Shown: positions 24,301-38,184 of the stretch, in pieces
How the letters are laid out: each line of letters begins with the position of its first letter
Position numbering within the stretch: position 1 is the stretch's first letter
DNA from: Inia geoffrensis
Taxonomy: Eukaryota > Chordata > Mammalia > Artiodactyla > Iniidae
DNA length: 64,000 nt
NCBI GenBank assembly: GCA_036417435.1
Contig: JAZAQT010000526.1
Location: 1-64,000, forward strand
Direction: 5' to 3'
Notes under the pieces: generated by a model
The model's database searches: none
The model's input: the letters and a program-made list of their open reading frames with translations, nothing else
What the model was told of the DNA's origin: nothing
Made by a program: the position numbers and the translations under genes

Positions 24301-26036
24301 TCACAAGAAAGCGAGTTGAGAAAAGGAGATCTTTGGCACTGTAACTCACAATTCTGCAGAGTTCCAAATGACCCCTATCATCCAAAAATTTATTGAAGGA
24401 AGGCTGTGAAGAGGACTTGAACGTGACGCAGAATTGCAGAAAACAGATATCAGGGGGTAGATAAGAATCGCTCTGAAAGCGTAGGAAAAGAGGCAGCAGT
24501 TCGACAGTGATGCACTTGGCCAAAAAGAGCGTATGCGTTTTTTCCTGAATATATTCAGGAAAAAACGCATACGCCCTTTTTGGCCAACCAAGCAAGCCTG
24601 CAATGGAAATCCGCACTACAAGGAAGTCTCACTTCCCACGGATCCAAAGGGCCGTCCGAAAAAAGTGTAAAATCCAAAGAGGCAGGACAGGCCGTGGAGA
24701 ACCGGCAGCCTTGTTATGCTGATGGGCGGGATGTAAATTGCCAACAGCCACTCTGGAGAAGTGGATGGTGTTTCCTGGAACAAAGAAAAAACCAAGCTAG
24801 AGAGCCTAGGGCACTTCCACTTATGGTGCTATAGATTCGGAAAATTTAAATGAAAAAGACACAGCCACACCAAAGTTTGGGGCTGCTCTGTGTACGGGAT
24901 CCTTGACTATGGTACAACTTTAATAGCCCAGAAAGAGAAAAATGGATATAGAAGTTGTGGTACATCCCTACAATGGAATATCCCTCAACAATGAAATCCA
25001 TGGCAACACACCAGTAGCGGCATAATGACAGGATTTAGTTATAATGATTCTAAGTGAAATAAGTCACACAGAAAAAGAAACATCATAAGATATCACTAAT
25101 ACCGAGAATGTAAACACGGCTACGTGTGAACTGCATTACAAAACACAACAGAGTCTCACATTTACAAAAGAAACTTATGCTTGCTTAAGGGGAAAGGAGA
25201 GTGGGGAGGCTGCATAAAACCAGAGGTTCATATTAGGACAGATACCATTCCATAAGCCAAATATATATTAGACAAGACCTACTCCTTGCTCAACGAAATG
25301 GACTCAACACCCCGTATTCAAAACCTAGGAATATGCCTGACTATGAAGAAAATTAAAACCCATACATTTATAGGTCTCCATAAGAAAATCATTTGTGTAC
25401 AGCACCATACACACAGCAGTGTCAATAAGCTAAATCCCCTTATAAAAATAAATTTGAAAAACAAAACACAAGGACTGTGAAATAGAGAGAAATTCTTAAA
25501 TAAGTCCTTCAGGGCTTGTGAGGAATCTTGGATTTACCACCTCTACATCCACAGCTGGGGGAGAGATAAGGCTGGACACTTGGGGCTGATAGTATTGGTG
25601 AGGGAATGCAGACCCTTTGAGGTAATGGTGCATGGTTCCCATTCCACGGGTCCCAAATCTCCACGTTTAAGGGATTTATCCTTCAGCTAAAATATGCATG
25701 GAAAACCCAGAATATGGTCCACGAAGTGATCAGGCATAATTTCTAAAACTCATCGCCATTTTCGCCCCCTGATACTCGAGTTCGCCGTTCCAGATGCGAT
25801 ATTAACATTCTCCCCACTTGGAGAGTCAGTGCCTTTGACCTCTTGTTTGGCACAGTTTGCAATTTCTGTGGAAGATGAACAGGAATAAGGAGAACCAATG
25901 AGCGGCTAACTCGATGTGTTTGGACGGGCACATTGAACTCTGATTTCCCTACAGGAAGAAGAATTCACCAAAGGCTCAGCGGGCCATGCCGGAACGAGAT
26001 TAGGGCCTGAAGCAATTCTTCGGGTTTTCGGTCAGC
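24301..26036 (+). repeat. Satellite monomer 15 (class T)
   Basis: T at unit 53, T at 124, C at 169, A at 228, G at 340 and A at 377 occur together, as in monomers 21 and 26. A at 24528 breaks the palindrome (24516-24587) at one base pair. G at unit 340 creates a second GGATCC site. Confidence 0.95.
24516..24587. repeat. Palindrome with one mismatched pair (monomer 15)
   Basis: The left arm has G to A at 24528; its partner C at 24575 is unchanged, so 35 of 36 arm pairs remain. The same single change occurs at 34940 in monomer 21 and at 43616 in monomer 26, evidently by descent. Confidence 0.95.
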
Positions 26037-27772
26037 TCACAAGAAAGCGAGTTGAGAAAAGGAGATCTTTGGCACTGTAACTCACAATCCTGCAGAGTTC
26101 CAAATGACCCCTATCATCCAAAAATTTATTGAAGGAAGGCTGTGAAGAGGACTTGAACGCGACGCAGAATTGCAGAAAACAGATATCAGGGGGTAGATAA
26201 GAATTGCTCTGAAAGAGTAGGCAAAGAGGCAGCAGTTCGACAGTGATGCACTTGGCCAAAAAGGGCGTATGCGTTTTTTCCTGAATATATTCAGGAAAAA
26301 ACGCATACGCCCTTTTTGGCCAACCAAGCAAGCCTGCAATGGAAATCCGCACTACAAGGAAGTCTCACTTCCCACCGATCCAAAGGGCCGTCCGAAAAAA
26401 GTGTAAAATCCAGAGAGGCAGGACAGGCCGTGGAGAACCGGCAGCCTTGTTATGCTGATGGGCGGGATGTAAATTGCCAACAGCCACTCTGGAGAAGTGG
26501 ATGGTGCTTCCTGGAACAAAGAAAAAACCAAGCTAGAGAGCCTAGGGCACTTCCACTTATGGTGCTATAGATTCGGAAAATTTAAATGAAAAAGACACAG
26601 CCACACCAAAGTTTGGGGCTGCTCTGTGTACGGGATCCTTGACTATGGTACAACTTTAATAGCCCAGAAAGAGAAAAATGGATATAGAAGTTGTGGTACA
26701 TCCCTACAATGGAATATCCCTCAACAATGAAATCCATGGCAACACACCAGTAGCGGCATAATGACAGGATTTAGTTATAATGATTCTAAGTGAAATAAGT
26801 CACACAGAAAAAGAAACATCATAAGATATCACTAATACCGAGAATGTAAACACGGCTACGTGTGAACTGCATTACAAAACACAACAGAGTCTCACATTTA
26901 CAAAAGAAACTTATGCTTGCTTAAGGGGAAAGGAGAGTGGGGAGGCTGCATAAAACCAGAGGTTCATATTAGGACAGATACCATTCCATAAGCCAAATAT
27001 ATATTAGACAAGACCTACTCCTTGCTCAACGAAATGGACTCAACACCCCGTATTCAAAACCTAGGAATATGCCTGACTATGAAGAAAATTAAAACCCATA
27101 CATTTATAGGTCTCCATAAGAAAATCATTTGTGTACAGCACCATACACACAGCAGTGTCAATAAGCTAAATCCCCTTATAAAAATAAATTTGAAAAACAA
27201 AACACAAGGACTGTGAAATAGAGAGAAATTCTTAAATAAGTCCTTCAGGGCTTGTGAGGAATCTTGGATTTACCACCTCTACATCCACAGCTGGGGGAGA
27301 GATAAGGCTGGACACTTGGGGCTGATAGTATTGGTGAGGGAATGCAGACCCTTTGAGGTAATGGTGCATGGTTCCCATTCCACGGGTCCCAAATCTCCAC
27401 GTTTAAGGGATTTATCCTTCAGCTAAAATATGCATGGAAAACCCAGAATATGGTCCACGAAGTGATCAGGCATAATTTCTAAAACTCATCGCCATTTTCG
27501 CCCCCTGATACTCGAGTTCGCCGTTCCAGATGCGATATTAACATTCTCCCCACTTGGAGAGTCAGTGCCTTTGACCTCTTGTTTGGCACAGTTTGCAATT
27601 TCTGTGGAAGATGAACAGGAATAAGGAGAACCAATGAGCGGCTAACTCGATGTGTTTGGACGGGCACATTGAACTCTGATTTCCCTACAGGAAGAAGAAT
27701 TCACCAAAGGCTCAGCGGGCCATGCCGGAACGAGATTAGGGCCTGAAGCAATTCTTCGGGTTTTCGGTCAGC
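26037..27772 (+). repeat. Satellite monomer 16 (class B)
   Basis: Palindrome at 26252-26323, perfect. A at unit 180 and C at 186, 'ggtgcttcc' at unit 471, and 'gcggcataatg' shared with monomers 15, 21, 26 and 27. Confidence 0.95.
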
Positions 27773-29508
27773 TCACAAGAAAGCGAGTTGAGAAAAGGAG
27801 ATCTTTGGCACTGTAACTCACAATCCTGCAGAGTTCCAAATGACCCCTATCATCCAAAAATTTATTGAAGGAAGGCTGTGAAGAGGACTTGAACGCGACG
27901 CAGAATTGCAGAAAACAGATATCAGGGGGTAGATAAGAATTGCTCTGAAAGAGTAGGCAAAGAGGCAGCAGTTCGACAGTGATGCACTTGGCCAAAAAGG
28001 GCGTATGCGTTTTTTCCTGAATATATTCAGGAAAAAACGCATACGCCCTTTTTGGCCAACCAAGCAAGCCTGCAATGGAAATCCGCACTACAAGGAAGTC
28101 TCACTTCCCACCGATCCAAAGGGCCGTCCGAAAAAAGTGTAAAATCCAGAGAGGCAGGACAGGCCGTGGAGAACCGGCAGCCTTGTTATGCTGATGGGCG
28201 GGATGTAAATTGCCAACAGCCACTCTGGAGAAGTGGATGGTGCTTCCTGGAACAAAGAAAAAACCAAGCTAGAGAGCCTAGGGCACTTCCACTTATGGTG
28301 CTATAGATTCGGAAAATTTAAATGAAAAAGACACAGCCACACCAAAGTTTGGGGCTGCTCTGTGTACGGGATCCTTGACTATGGTACAACTTTAATAGCC
28401 CAGAAAGAGAAAAATGGATATAGAAGTTGTGGTACATCCCTACAATGGAATATCCCTCAACAATGAAATCCATGGCAACACACCAGTAGCAGCATAATGA
28501 CAGGATTTAGTTATAATGATTCTAAGTGAAATAAGTCACACAGAAAAAGAAACATCATAAGATATCACTAATACCGAGAATGTAAACACGGCTACGTGTG
28601 AACTGCATTACAAAACACAACAGAGTCTCACATTTACAAAAGAAACTTATGCTTGCTTAAGGGGAAAGGAGAGTGGGGAGGCTGCATAAAACCAGAGGTT
28701 CATATTAGGACAGATACCATTCCATAAGCCAAATATATATTAGACAAGACCTACTCCTTGCTCAACGAAATGGACTCAACACCCCGTATTCAAAACCTAG
28801 GAATATGCCTGACTATGAAGAAAATTAAAACCCATACATTTATAGGTCTCCATAAGAAAATCATTTGTGTACAGCACCATACACACAGCAGTGTCAATAA
28901 GCTAAATCCCCTTATAAAAATAAATTTGAAAAACAAAACACAAGGACTGTGAAATAGAGAGAAATTCTTAAATAAGTCCTTCAGGGCTTGTGAGGAATCT
29001 TGGATTTACCACCTCTACATCCACAGCTGTGGGAGAGATAAGGCTGGACACTTGGGGCTGATAGTATTGGTGAGGGAATGCAGACCCTTTGAGGTAATGG
29101 TGCATGGTTCCCATTCCACGGGTCCCAAATCTCCACGTTTAAGGGATTTATCCTTCAGCTAAAATATGCATGGAAAACCCAGAATATGGTCCACGAAGTG
29201 ATCAGGCATAATTTCTAAAACTCATCGCCATTTTCGCCCCCTGATACTCGAGTTCGCCGTTCCAGATGCGATATTAACATTCTCCCCACTTGGAGAGTCA
29301 GTGCCTTTGACCTCTTGTTTGGCACAGTTTGCAATTTCTGTGGAAGATGAACAGGAATAAGGAGAACCAATGAGCGGCTAACTCGATGTGTTTGGACGGG
29401 CACATTGAACTCTGATTTCCCTACAGGAAGAAGAATTCACCAAAGGCTCAGCGGGCCATGCCGGAACGAGATTAGGGCCTGAAGCAATTCTTCGGGTTTT
29501 CGGTCAGC
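27773..29508 (+). repeat. Satellite monomer 17 (class B)
   Basis: Palindrome at 27988-28059, perfect. Like monomer 16 but with 'agcagcataatg' and 'ctgtggg' at its 3' side, matching monomers 28 and 34. Confidence 0.95.
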
Positions 29509-31244
29509 TCACAAGAAAGCGAGTTGAGAAAAGGAGATCTTTGGCACTGTAACTCACAATCCTGCAGAGTTCCAAATGACCCCTATCATCCAAAAATTTA
29601 TTGAAGGAAGGCTGTGAAGAGGACTTGAACGCGACGCAGAATTGCAGAAAACAGATATCAGGGGGTAGATAAGAATTGCTCTGAAAGCGTAGGAAAAGAG
29701 GCAGCAGTTCGACAGTGATGCACTTGGCCAAAAAGGGCGTATGCGTTTTTTCCTGAATATATTCAGGAAAAAACGCATACGCCCTTTTTGGCCAACCAAG
29801 CAAGCCTGCAATGGAAATCCGCACTACAAGGAAGTCTCACTTCCCACCGATCCAAAGGGCCGTCCGAAAAAAGTGTAAAATCCAGAGAGGCAGGACAGGC
29901 CGTGGAGAACCGGCAGCCTTGTTATGCTGATGGGCGAGATGTAAATTGCCAACAGCCACTCTGGAGAAGTGGATGGTGTTTCCTGGAACAAAGAAAAAAC
30001 CAAGCTAGAGAGCCTAGGGCACTTCCACTTATGGTGCTATAGATTCGGAAAATTTAAATGAAAAAGACACAGCCACACCAAAGTTTGGGGCTGCTCTGTG
30101 TACGGGATCCTTGACTATGGTACAACTTTAATAGCCCAGAAAGAGAAAAATGGATATAGAAGTTGTGCTACATCCCTACAATGGAATATCACTCAACAAT
30201 GAAATCCATGGCAACACACCAGTAGCAGCATAATGACAGGATTTAGTTATGATGATTCTAAGTGAAATAAGTCACACAGAAAAAGAAACATCATAAGATA
30301 TCACTAATACCGGGAATGTAAACACGGCTACGTGTGAACTGCATTACAAAACACAACAGAGTCTCACATTTACAAAAGAAACTTATGCTTGCTTAAGGGG
30401 AAAGGAGAGTGGGGAGGCTGCATAAAACCAGAGGTTCACATTAGGACAGATACCATTCCATAAGCCAAATATATATTAGACAAGACCTACTCCTTGCTCA
30501 ACGAAATGGACTCAACACCCCGTATTCAAAACCTTGGAATATGCCTGACTATGAAGAAAATTAAAACCCATACATTTATAGGTCTCCATAAGAAAATCAT
30601 TTGTGTACAGCACCATACACACAGCAGTGTCAATAAGCTAAATCCCCTTATAAAAATAAATTTGAAAAACAAAACACAAGGACTGTGAAATAGAGAGAAA
30701 TTCTTAAATAAGTCCTTCAGGCCTTGTGAGGAATCTTTGATTTACCACCTCTACATCCACAGCTGGGGGAGAGATAAGGCTGGACACTTGGGGCTGATAG
30801 TATTGGTGAGGGAATGCAGACCCTTTGAGGTAATGGTGCATGGTTCCCATTCCACGGGTCCCAAATCTCCACGTTTAAGGGATTTATCCTTCAGCTAAAA
30901 TATGCATGGAAAACCCAGAATATGGTCCACGAAGTGATCAGGCATAATTTCTAAAACTCATCGCCATTTTCGCCCCCTGATACTCGAGTTCGCCGTTCCA
31001 GATGCGATATTAACATTCTCCCCACTTGGAGAGTCAGTGCCTTTGACCTCTTGTTTGGCACAGTTTGCAATTTCTGTGGAAGATGAACAGGAATAAGGAG
31101 AACCAATGAGCGGCTAACTCGATGTGTTTGGACGGGCACATTGAACTCTGATTTCCCTACAGGAAGAAGAATTCACCAAAGGCTCAGCGGGCCATGCCGG
31201 AACGAGATTAGGGCCTGAAGCAATTCTTCGGGTTTTCGGTCAGC
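29509..31244 (+). repeat. Satellite monomer 18 (class N2)
   Basis: Palindrome at 29724-29795, perfect. Private change at 29937 (G to A). T at 30738 ('atctttgatt') is shared only with monomers 29 and 35. Confidence 0.95.
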
Positions 31245-32976
31245 TCACAAGAAAGCGAGTTGAGAAAAGGAGATCTTTGGCACTGTAACTCACAATCCTG
31301 CAGAGTTCCAAATGACCCCTATCATCCAAAAATTTATTGAAGGAAGGCTGTGAAGAGGACTTGAACGCGACGCAGAATTGCAGAAAACAGATATCAGGGG
31401 GTAGATAAGAATTGCTCTGAAAGAGTAGGCAAAGAGGCAGCAGTTCGACAGTGATGCACTTGGCCAAAAAGGGCGTATGCGTTTTTTCCTGAATATATTC
31501 AGGAAAAAACGCATACGCCCTTTTTGGCCAACCAAGCAAGCCTGCAATGGAAATCCGCACTACAAGGAAGTCTCACTTCCCACCGATCCAAAGGGCCGTC
31601 CGAAAAAAGTGTAAAATCCAGAGAGGCAGGACAGGCCGTGGAGAACCGGCAGCCTTGTTATGCTGATGGGCGGGATGTAAATTGCCAACAGCCACTCTGG
31701 AGAAGTGGATGGTGTTTCCTGGAACAAAGAAAAAACCAAGCTAGAGAGCCTAGGGCACTTCCACTTATGGTGCTATAGATTCGGAAAATTTAAATGAAAA
31801 AGACACAGCCACACCAAAGTTTGGGGCTGCTCTGTGTACGGGATCCTTGACTATGGTACAACTTTAATAGCCCAGAAAGAGAAAAATGGATATAGAAGTT
31901 GTGGTAAATCCCTACAACGGAATATCACTCAACAATGAAATCAATGGCAACAGACCAGTAGCAGCATAATGAGAGGATTTAGTTATGATGATTCTAAGTG
32001 AAATAAGTCACACAGAAAAAGAAACATCATAAGATATCACTAACACCGGGAATGTAAACACGGCTACGTGTGAACTGCATTACAAAACACAACAGAGTCT
32101 CACATTTACAAAAGAAACTTATGCTTAAGGGGAAAGGAGAGTAGGGAGGCTGCATAAAACCAGAGGTTGACATTAGGACAGATACCATTCCATAAGCCAA
32201 ATATATATTAGACAAGACCTACTCCTTGCTCAACCAAATGGACTCTACACCCCAAATTCAAAACCCAGGAATATACCTGAGTATGAAGAAAATTAAAACC
32301 CATACATTTATAGGTCTCCATAAGAAAATCATTTGTGTACAGCAGCATACACACATCAGTGTAAATAAGCTAAATCCATTTATAAAAATAAATTTGAAAA
32401 AGAAAACACAAGGACTGTGAAATAGAGAGAAATTCTCAAATTAGACCTTCAGGGATTGTGAGAAATCTTGGATTTACCACTTCTACATCCGCAGCTGTGG
32501 GAGAGATAAGGCTGGACACTTGGGGCTGATAGTATTGGTGAGGGAATGCAGACCCTTTGAGGTAATGGTGCATGGTTCCCATTCCACGGGTCCCAAATCT
32601 CCACGTTTAAGGGATTTATCCTTCAGCTAAAATATGCATGGAAAACCCAGAATATGGTCCACGAAGTGATCAGGCATAATTTCTAAAACTCATCGCCATT
32701 TTCGCCCCCTGATACTCGAGTTCGCCGTTCCAGATGCGATATTAACATTCTCCCCACTTGGAGAGTCAGTGCCTTTGACCTCTTGTTTGGCACAGTTTGC
32801 AATTTCTGTGGAAGATGAACAGGAATAAGGAGAACCAATGAGCGGCTAACTCGATGTGTTTGGACGGGCACATTGAACTCTGATTTCCCTACAGGAAGAA
32901 GAATTCACCAAAGGCTCAGCGGGCCATGCCGGAACGAGATTAGGGCCTGAAGCAATTCTTCGGGTTTTCGGTCAGC
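31245..32976 (+). repeat. Satellite monomer 19 (class D-del, 1732 bp)
   Basis: Palindrome at 31460-31531, perfect. Single 'gctt' at 32123-32126. A at 31907 ('ggtaaatcc') is shared only with monomer 32. Confidence 0.95.
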
Positions 32977-34712
32977 TCACAAGAAAGCGAGTTGAGAAAA
33001 GGAGATCTTTGGCACTGTAACTCACAATGCTGCAGAGTTCCAAATGACCCCTATCATCCAAAAATTTATTGAAGGAAGGCTGTGAAGAGGACTTGAACGC
33101 GACGCAGAATTGCAGAAAACAGATATCAGGGGGTAGATAAGAATTGCTCTGAAAGCGTAGGAAAAGAGGCAGCAGTTCGACAGTGATGCACTTGGCCAAA
33201 AAGGGCGTATGCGTTTTTTCCTGAATATATTCAGGAAAAAACGCATACGCCCTTTTTGGCCAACCAAGCAAGCCTGCAATGGAAATCCGCACTACAAGGA
33301 AGTCTCACTTCCCACCGATCCAAAGGGCCGTCCGAAAAAAGTGTAAAATCCAGAGAGGCAGGACAGGCCGTGGAGAACCGGCAGCCTTGTTATGCTGATG
33401 GGCGGGATGTAAATTGCCAACAGCCACTCTGGAGAAGTGGATGGTGTTTCCTGGAACAAAGAAAAAACCAAGCTAGAGAGCCTAGGGCACTTCCACTTAT
33501 GGTGCTATAGATTCGGAAAATTTAAATGAAAAAGACACAGCCACACCAAAGTTTGGGGCTGCTCTGTGTACGGGATCCTTGACTATGGTACAACTTTAAT
33601 AGCCCAGAAAGAGAAAAATGGATATAGAAGTTGTGGTACATCCCTACAATGGAATATCACTCAACAATGAAATCCATGGCAACACACCAGTAGCAGCATA
33701 ATGACAGGATTTAGTTATGATGATTCTAAGTGAAATAAGTCACACAGAAAAAGAAACATCATAAGATATCACTAATACCGGGAATGTAAACACGGCTACG
33801 TGTGAACTGCATTACAAAACACAACAGAGTCTCACATTTACAAAAGAAACTTATGCTTGCTTAAGGGGAAAGGAGAGTGGGGAGGCTGCATAAAACCAGA
33901 GGTTCACATTAGGACAGATACCATTCCATAAGCCAAATATATATTAGACAAGACCTACTCCTTGCTCAACGAAATGGACTCAACACCCCGTATTCAAAAC
34001 CTTGGAATATGCCTGACTATGAAGAAAATTAAAACCCATACATTTATAGGTCTCCATAAGAAAATCATTTGTGTACAGCACCATACACACAGCAGTGTCA
34101 ATAAGCTAAATCCCCTTATAAAAATAAATTTGAAAAACAAAACACAAGGACTGTGAAATAGAGAGAAATTCTTAAATAAGTCCTTCAGGCCTTGTGAGGA
34201 ATCTTGGATTTACCACCTCTACATCCACAGCTGGGGGAGAGATAAGGCTGGACACTTGGGGCTGATAGTATTGGTGAGGGAATGCAGACCCTTTGAGGTA
34301 ATGGTGCATGGTTCCCATTCCACGGGTCCCAAATCTCCACGTTTAAGGGATTTATCCTTCAGCTAAAATATGCATGGAAAACCCAGAATATGGTCCACGA
34401 AGTGATCAGGCATAATTTCTAAAACTCATCGCCATTTTCGCCCCCTGATACTCGAGTTCGCCGTTCCAGATGCGATATTAACATTCTCCCCACTTGGAGA
34501 GTCAGTGCCTTTGACCTCTTGTTTGGCACAGTTTGCAATTTCTGTGGAAGATGAACAGGAATAAGGAGAACCAATGAGCGGCTAACTCGATGTGTTTGGA
34601 CGGGCACATTGAACTCTGATTTCCCTACAGGAAGAAGAATTCACCAAAGGCTCAGCGGGCCATGCCGGAACGAGATTAGGGCCTGAAGCAATTCTTCGGG
34701 TTTTCGGTCAGC
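32977..34712 (+). repeat. Satellite monomer 20 (class N2g)
   Basis: Palindrome at 33192-33263, perfect. G at unit 53. It lacks the special changes of monomers 14 and 25 and matches monomer 33. Confidence 0.95.
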
Positions 34713-36448
34713 TCACAAGAAAGCGAGTTGAGAAAAGGAGATCTTTGGCACTGTAACTCACAATTCTGCAGAGTTCCAAATGACCCCTATCATCCAAAAA
34801 TTTATTGAAGGAAGGCTGTGAAGAGGACTTGAACGTGACGCAGAATTGCAGAAAACAGATATCAGGGGGTAGATAAGAATCGCTCTGAAAGCGTAGGAAA
34901 AGAGGCAGCAGTTCGACAGTGATGCACTTGGCCAAAAAGAGCGTATGCGTTTTTTCCTGAATATATTCAGGAAAAAACGCATACGCCCTTTTTGGCCAAC
35001 CAAGCAAGCCTGCAATGGAAATCCGCACTACAAGGAAGTCTCACTTCCCACGGATCCAAAGGGCCGTCCGAAAAAAGTGTAAAATCCAAAGAGGCAGGAC
35101 AGGCCGTGGAGAACCGGCAGCCTTGTTATGCTGATGGGCGGGATGTAAATTGCCAACAGCCACTCTGGAGAAGTGGATGGTGTTTCCTGGAACAAAGAAA
35201 AAACCAAGCTAGAGAGCCTAGGGCACTTCCACTTATGGTGCTATAGATTCGGAAAATTTAAATGAAAAAGACACAGCCACACCAAAGTTTGGGGCTGCTC
35301 TGTGTACGGGATCCTTGACTATGGTACAACTTTAATAGCCCAGAAAGAGAAAAATGGATATAGAAGTTGTGGTACATCCCTACAATGGAATATCCCTCAA
35401 CAATGAAATCCATGGCAACACACCAGTAGCGGCATAATGACAGGATTTAGTTATAATGATTCTAAGTGAAATAAGTCACACAGAAAAAGAAACATCATAA
35501 GATATCACTAATACCGAGAATGTAAACACGGCTACGTGTGAACTGCATTACAAAACACAACAGAGTCTCACATTTACAAAAGAAACTTATGCTTGCTTAA
35601 GGGGAAAGGAGAGTGGGGAGGCTGCATAAAACCAGAGGTTCATATTAGGACAGATACCATTCCATAAGCCAAATATATATTAGACAAGACCTACTCCTTG
35701 CTCAACGAAATGGACTCAACACCCCGTATTCAAAACCTAGGAATATGCCTGACTATGAAGAAAATTAAAACCCATACATTTATAGGTCTCCATAAGAAAA
35801 TCATTTGTGTACAGCACCATACACACAGCAGTGTCAATAAGCTAAATCCCCTTATAAAAATAAATTTGAAAAACAAAACACAAGGACTGTGAAATAGAGA
35901 GAAATTCTTAAATAAGTCCTTCAGGGCTTGTGAGGAATCTTGGATTTACCACCTCTACATCCACAGCTGGGGGAGAGATAAGGCTGGACACTTGGGGCTG
36001 ATAGTATTGGTGAGGGAATGCAGACCCTTTGAGGTAATGGTGCATGGTTCCCATTCCACGGGTCCCAAATCTCCACGTTTAAGGGATTTATCCTTCAGCT
36101 AAAATATGCATGGAAAACCCAGAATATGGTCCACGAAGTGATCAGGCATAATTTCTAAAACTCATCGCCATTTTCGCCCCCTGATACTCGAGTTCGCCGT
36201 TCCAGATGCGATATTAACATTCTCCCCACTTGGAGAGTCAGTGCCTTTGACCTCTTGTTTGGCACAGTTTGCAATTTCTGTGGAAGATGAACAGGAACAA
36301 GGAGAACCAATGAGCGGCTAACTCGATGTGTTTGGACGGGCACATTGAACTCTGATTTCCCTACAGGAAGAAGAATTCACCAAAGGCTCAGCGGGCCATG
36401 CCGGAACGAGATTAGGGCCTGAAGCAATTCTTCGGGTTTTCGGTCAGC
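34713..36448 (+). repeat. Satellite monomer 21 (class T)
   Basis: Palindrome at 34928-34999 with A at 34940 breaking one pair. C at 36298 ('gaacaagg') in the otherwise invariant block is shared only with the next monomer. Confidence 0.95.
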
Positions 36449-38184
36449 TCACAAGAAAGCGAGTTGAGAAAAGGAGATCTTTGGCACTGTAACTCACAAT
36501 CCTGCAGAGTTCCAAATGACCCCTATCATCCAAAAATTTATTGAAGGAAGGCTGTGAAGAGGACTTGAACGCGACGCAGAATTGCAGAAAACAGATATCA
36601 GGGGGTAGATAAGAATTGCTCTGAAAGAGTAGGCAAAGAGGCAGCAGTTCGACAGTGATGCACTTGGCCAAAAAGGGCGTATGCGTTTTTTCCTGAATAT
36701 ATTCAGGAAAAAACGCATACGCCCTTTTTGGCCAACCAAGCAAGCCTGCAATGGAAATCCGCACTACAAGGAAGTCTCACTTCCCACCGATCCAAAGGGC
36801 CGTCCGAAAAAAGTGTAAAATCCAGAGAGGCAGGACAGGCCGTGGAGAACCGGCAGCCTTGTTATGCTGATGGGCGGGATGTAAATTGCCAACAGCCACT
36901 CTGGAGAAGTGGATGGTGCTTCCTGGAACAAAGAAAAAACCAAGCTAGAGAGCCTAGGGCACTTCCACTTATGGTGCTATAGATTCGGAAAATTTAAATG
37001 AAAAAGACACAGCCACACCAAAGTTTGGGGCTGCTCTGTGTACGGGATCCTTGACTATGGTACAACTTTAATAGCCCAGAAAGAGAAAAATGGATATAGA
37101 AGTTGTGGTACATCCCTACAATGGAATATCCCTCAACAATGAAATCCATGGCAACACACCAGTAGCAGCATAATGACAGGATTTAGTTATAATGATTCTA
37201 AGTGAAATAAGTCACACAGAAAAAGAAACATCATAAGATATCACTAATACCGAGAATGTAAACACGGCTACGTGTGAACTGCATTACAAAACACAACAGA
37301 GTCTCACATTTACAAAAGAAACTTATGCTTGCTTAAGGGGAAAGGAGAGTGGGGAGGCTGCATAAAACCAGAGGTTCATATTAGGACAGATACCATTCCA
37401 TAAGCCAAATATATATTAGACAAGACCTACTCCTTGCTCAACGAAATGGACTCAACACCCCGTATTCAAAACCTAGGAATATGCCTGACTATGAAGAAAA
37501 TTAAAACCCATACATTTATAGGTCTCCATAAGAAAATCATTTGTGTACAGCACCATACACACAGCAGTGTCAATAAGCTAAATCCCCTTATAAAAATAAA
37601 TTTGAAAAACAAAACACAAGGACTGTGAAATAGAGAGAAATTCTTAAATAAGTCCTTCAGGGCTTGTGAGGAATCTTGGATTTACCACCTCTACATCCAC
37701 AGCTGGGGGAGAGATAAGGCTGGACACTTGGGGCTGATAGTATTGGTGAGGGAATGCAGACCCTTTGAGGTAATGGTGCATGGTTCCCATTCCACGGGTC
37801 CCAAATCTCCACGTTTAAGGGATTTATCCTTCAGCTAAAATATGCATGGAAAACCCAGAATATGGTCCACGAAGTGATCAGGCATAATTTCTAAAACTCA
37901 TCGCCATTTTCGCCCCCTGATACTCGAGTTCGCCGTTCCAGATGCGATATTAACATTCTCCCCACTTGGAGAGTCAGTGCCTTTGACCTCTTGTTTGGCA
38001 CAGTTTGCAATTTCTGTGGAAGATGAACAGGAACAAGGAGAACCAATGAGCGGCTAACTCGATGTGTTTGGACGGGCACATTGAACTCTGATTTCCCTAC
38101 AGGAAGAAGAATTCACCAAAGGCTCAGCGGGCCATGCCGGAACGAGATTAGGGCCTGAAGCAATTCTTCGGGTTTTCGGTCAGC
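36449..38184 (+). repeat. Satellite monomer 22 (class B)
   Basis: Palindrome at 36664-36735, perfect. C at 38034 repeats the rare change of monomer 21 exactly one unit later, pointing to a single-unit unequal exchange here. Confidence 0.95.

Larger units (their letters stand above)
20833..31244 (+). repeat. Higher-order repeat block I: six monomers (13-18)
   Basis: Order of classes is D-del, N2g, T, B, B, N2; length 10412 bp. The same order, with matching private markers, recurs 19,088 bp downstream as monomers 24-29. Shared markers include T at 22035/41123, A at 23161/42249, the sole 'cacccagtattc' variant in monomers 14 and 25, and T at 30738/49826. It also resembles block II, which lacks the sixth unit. 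Confidence 0.85.
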
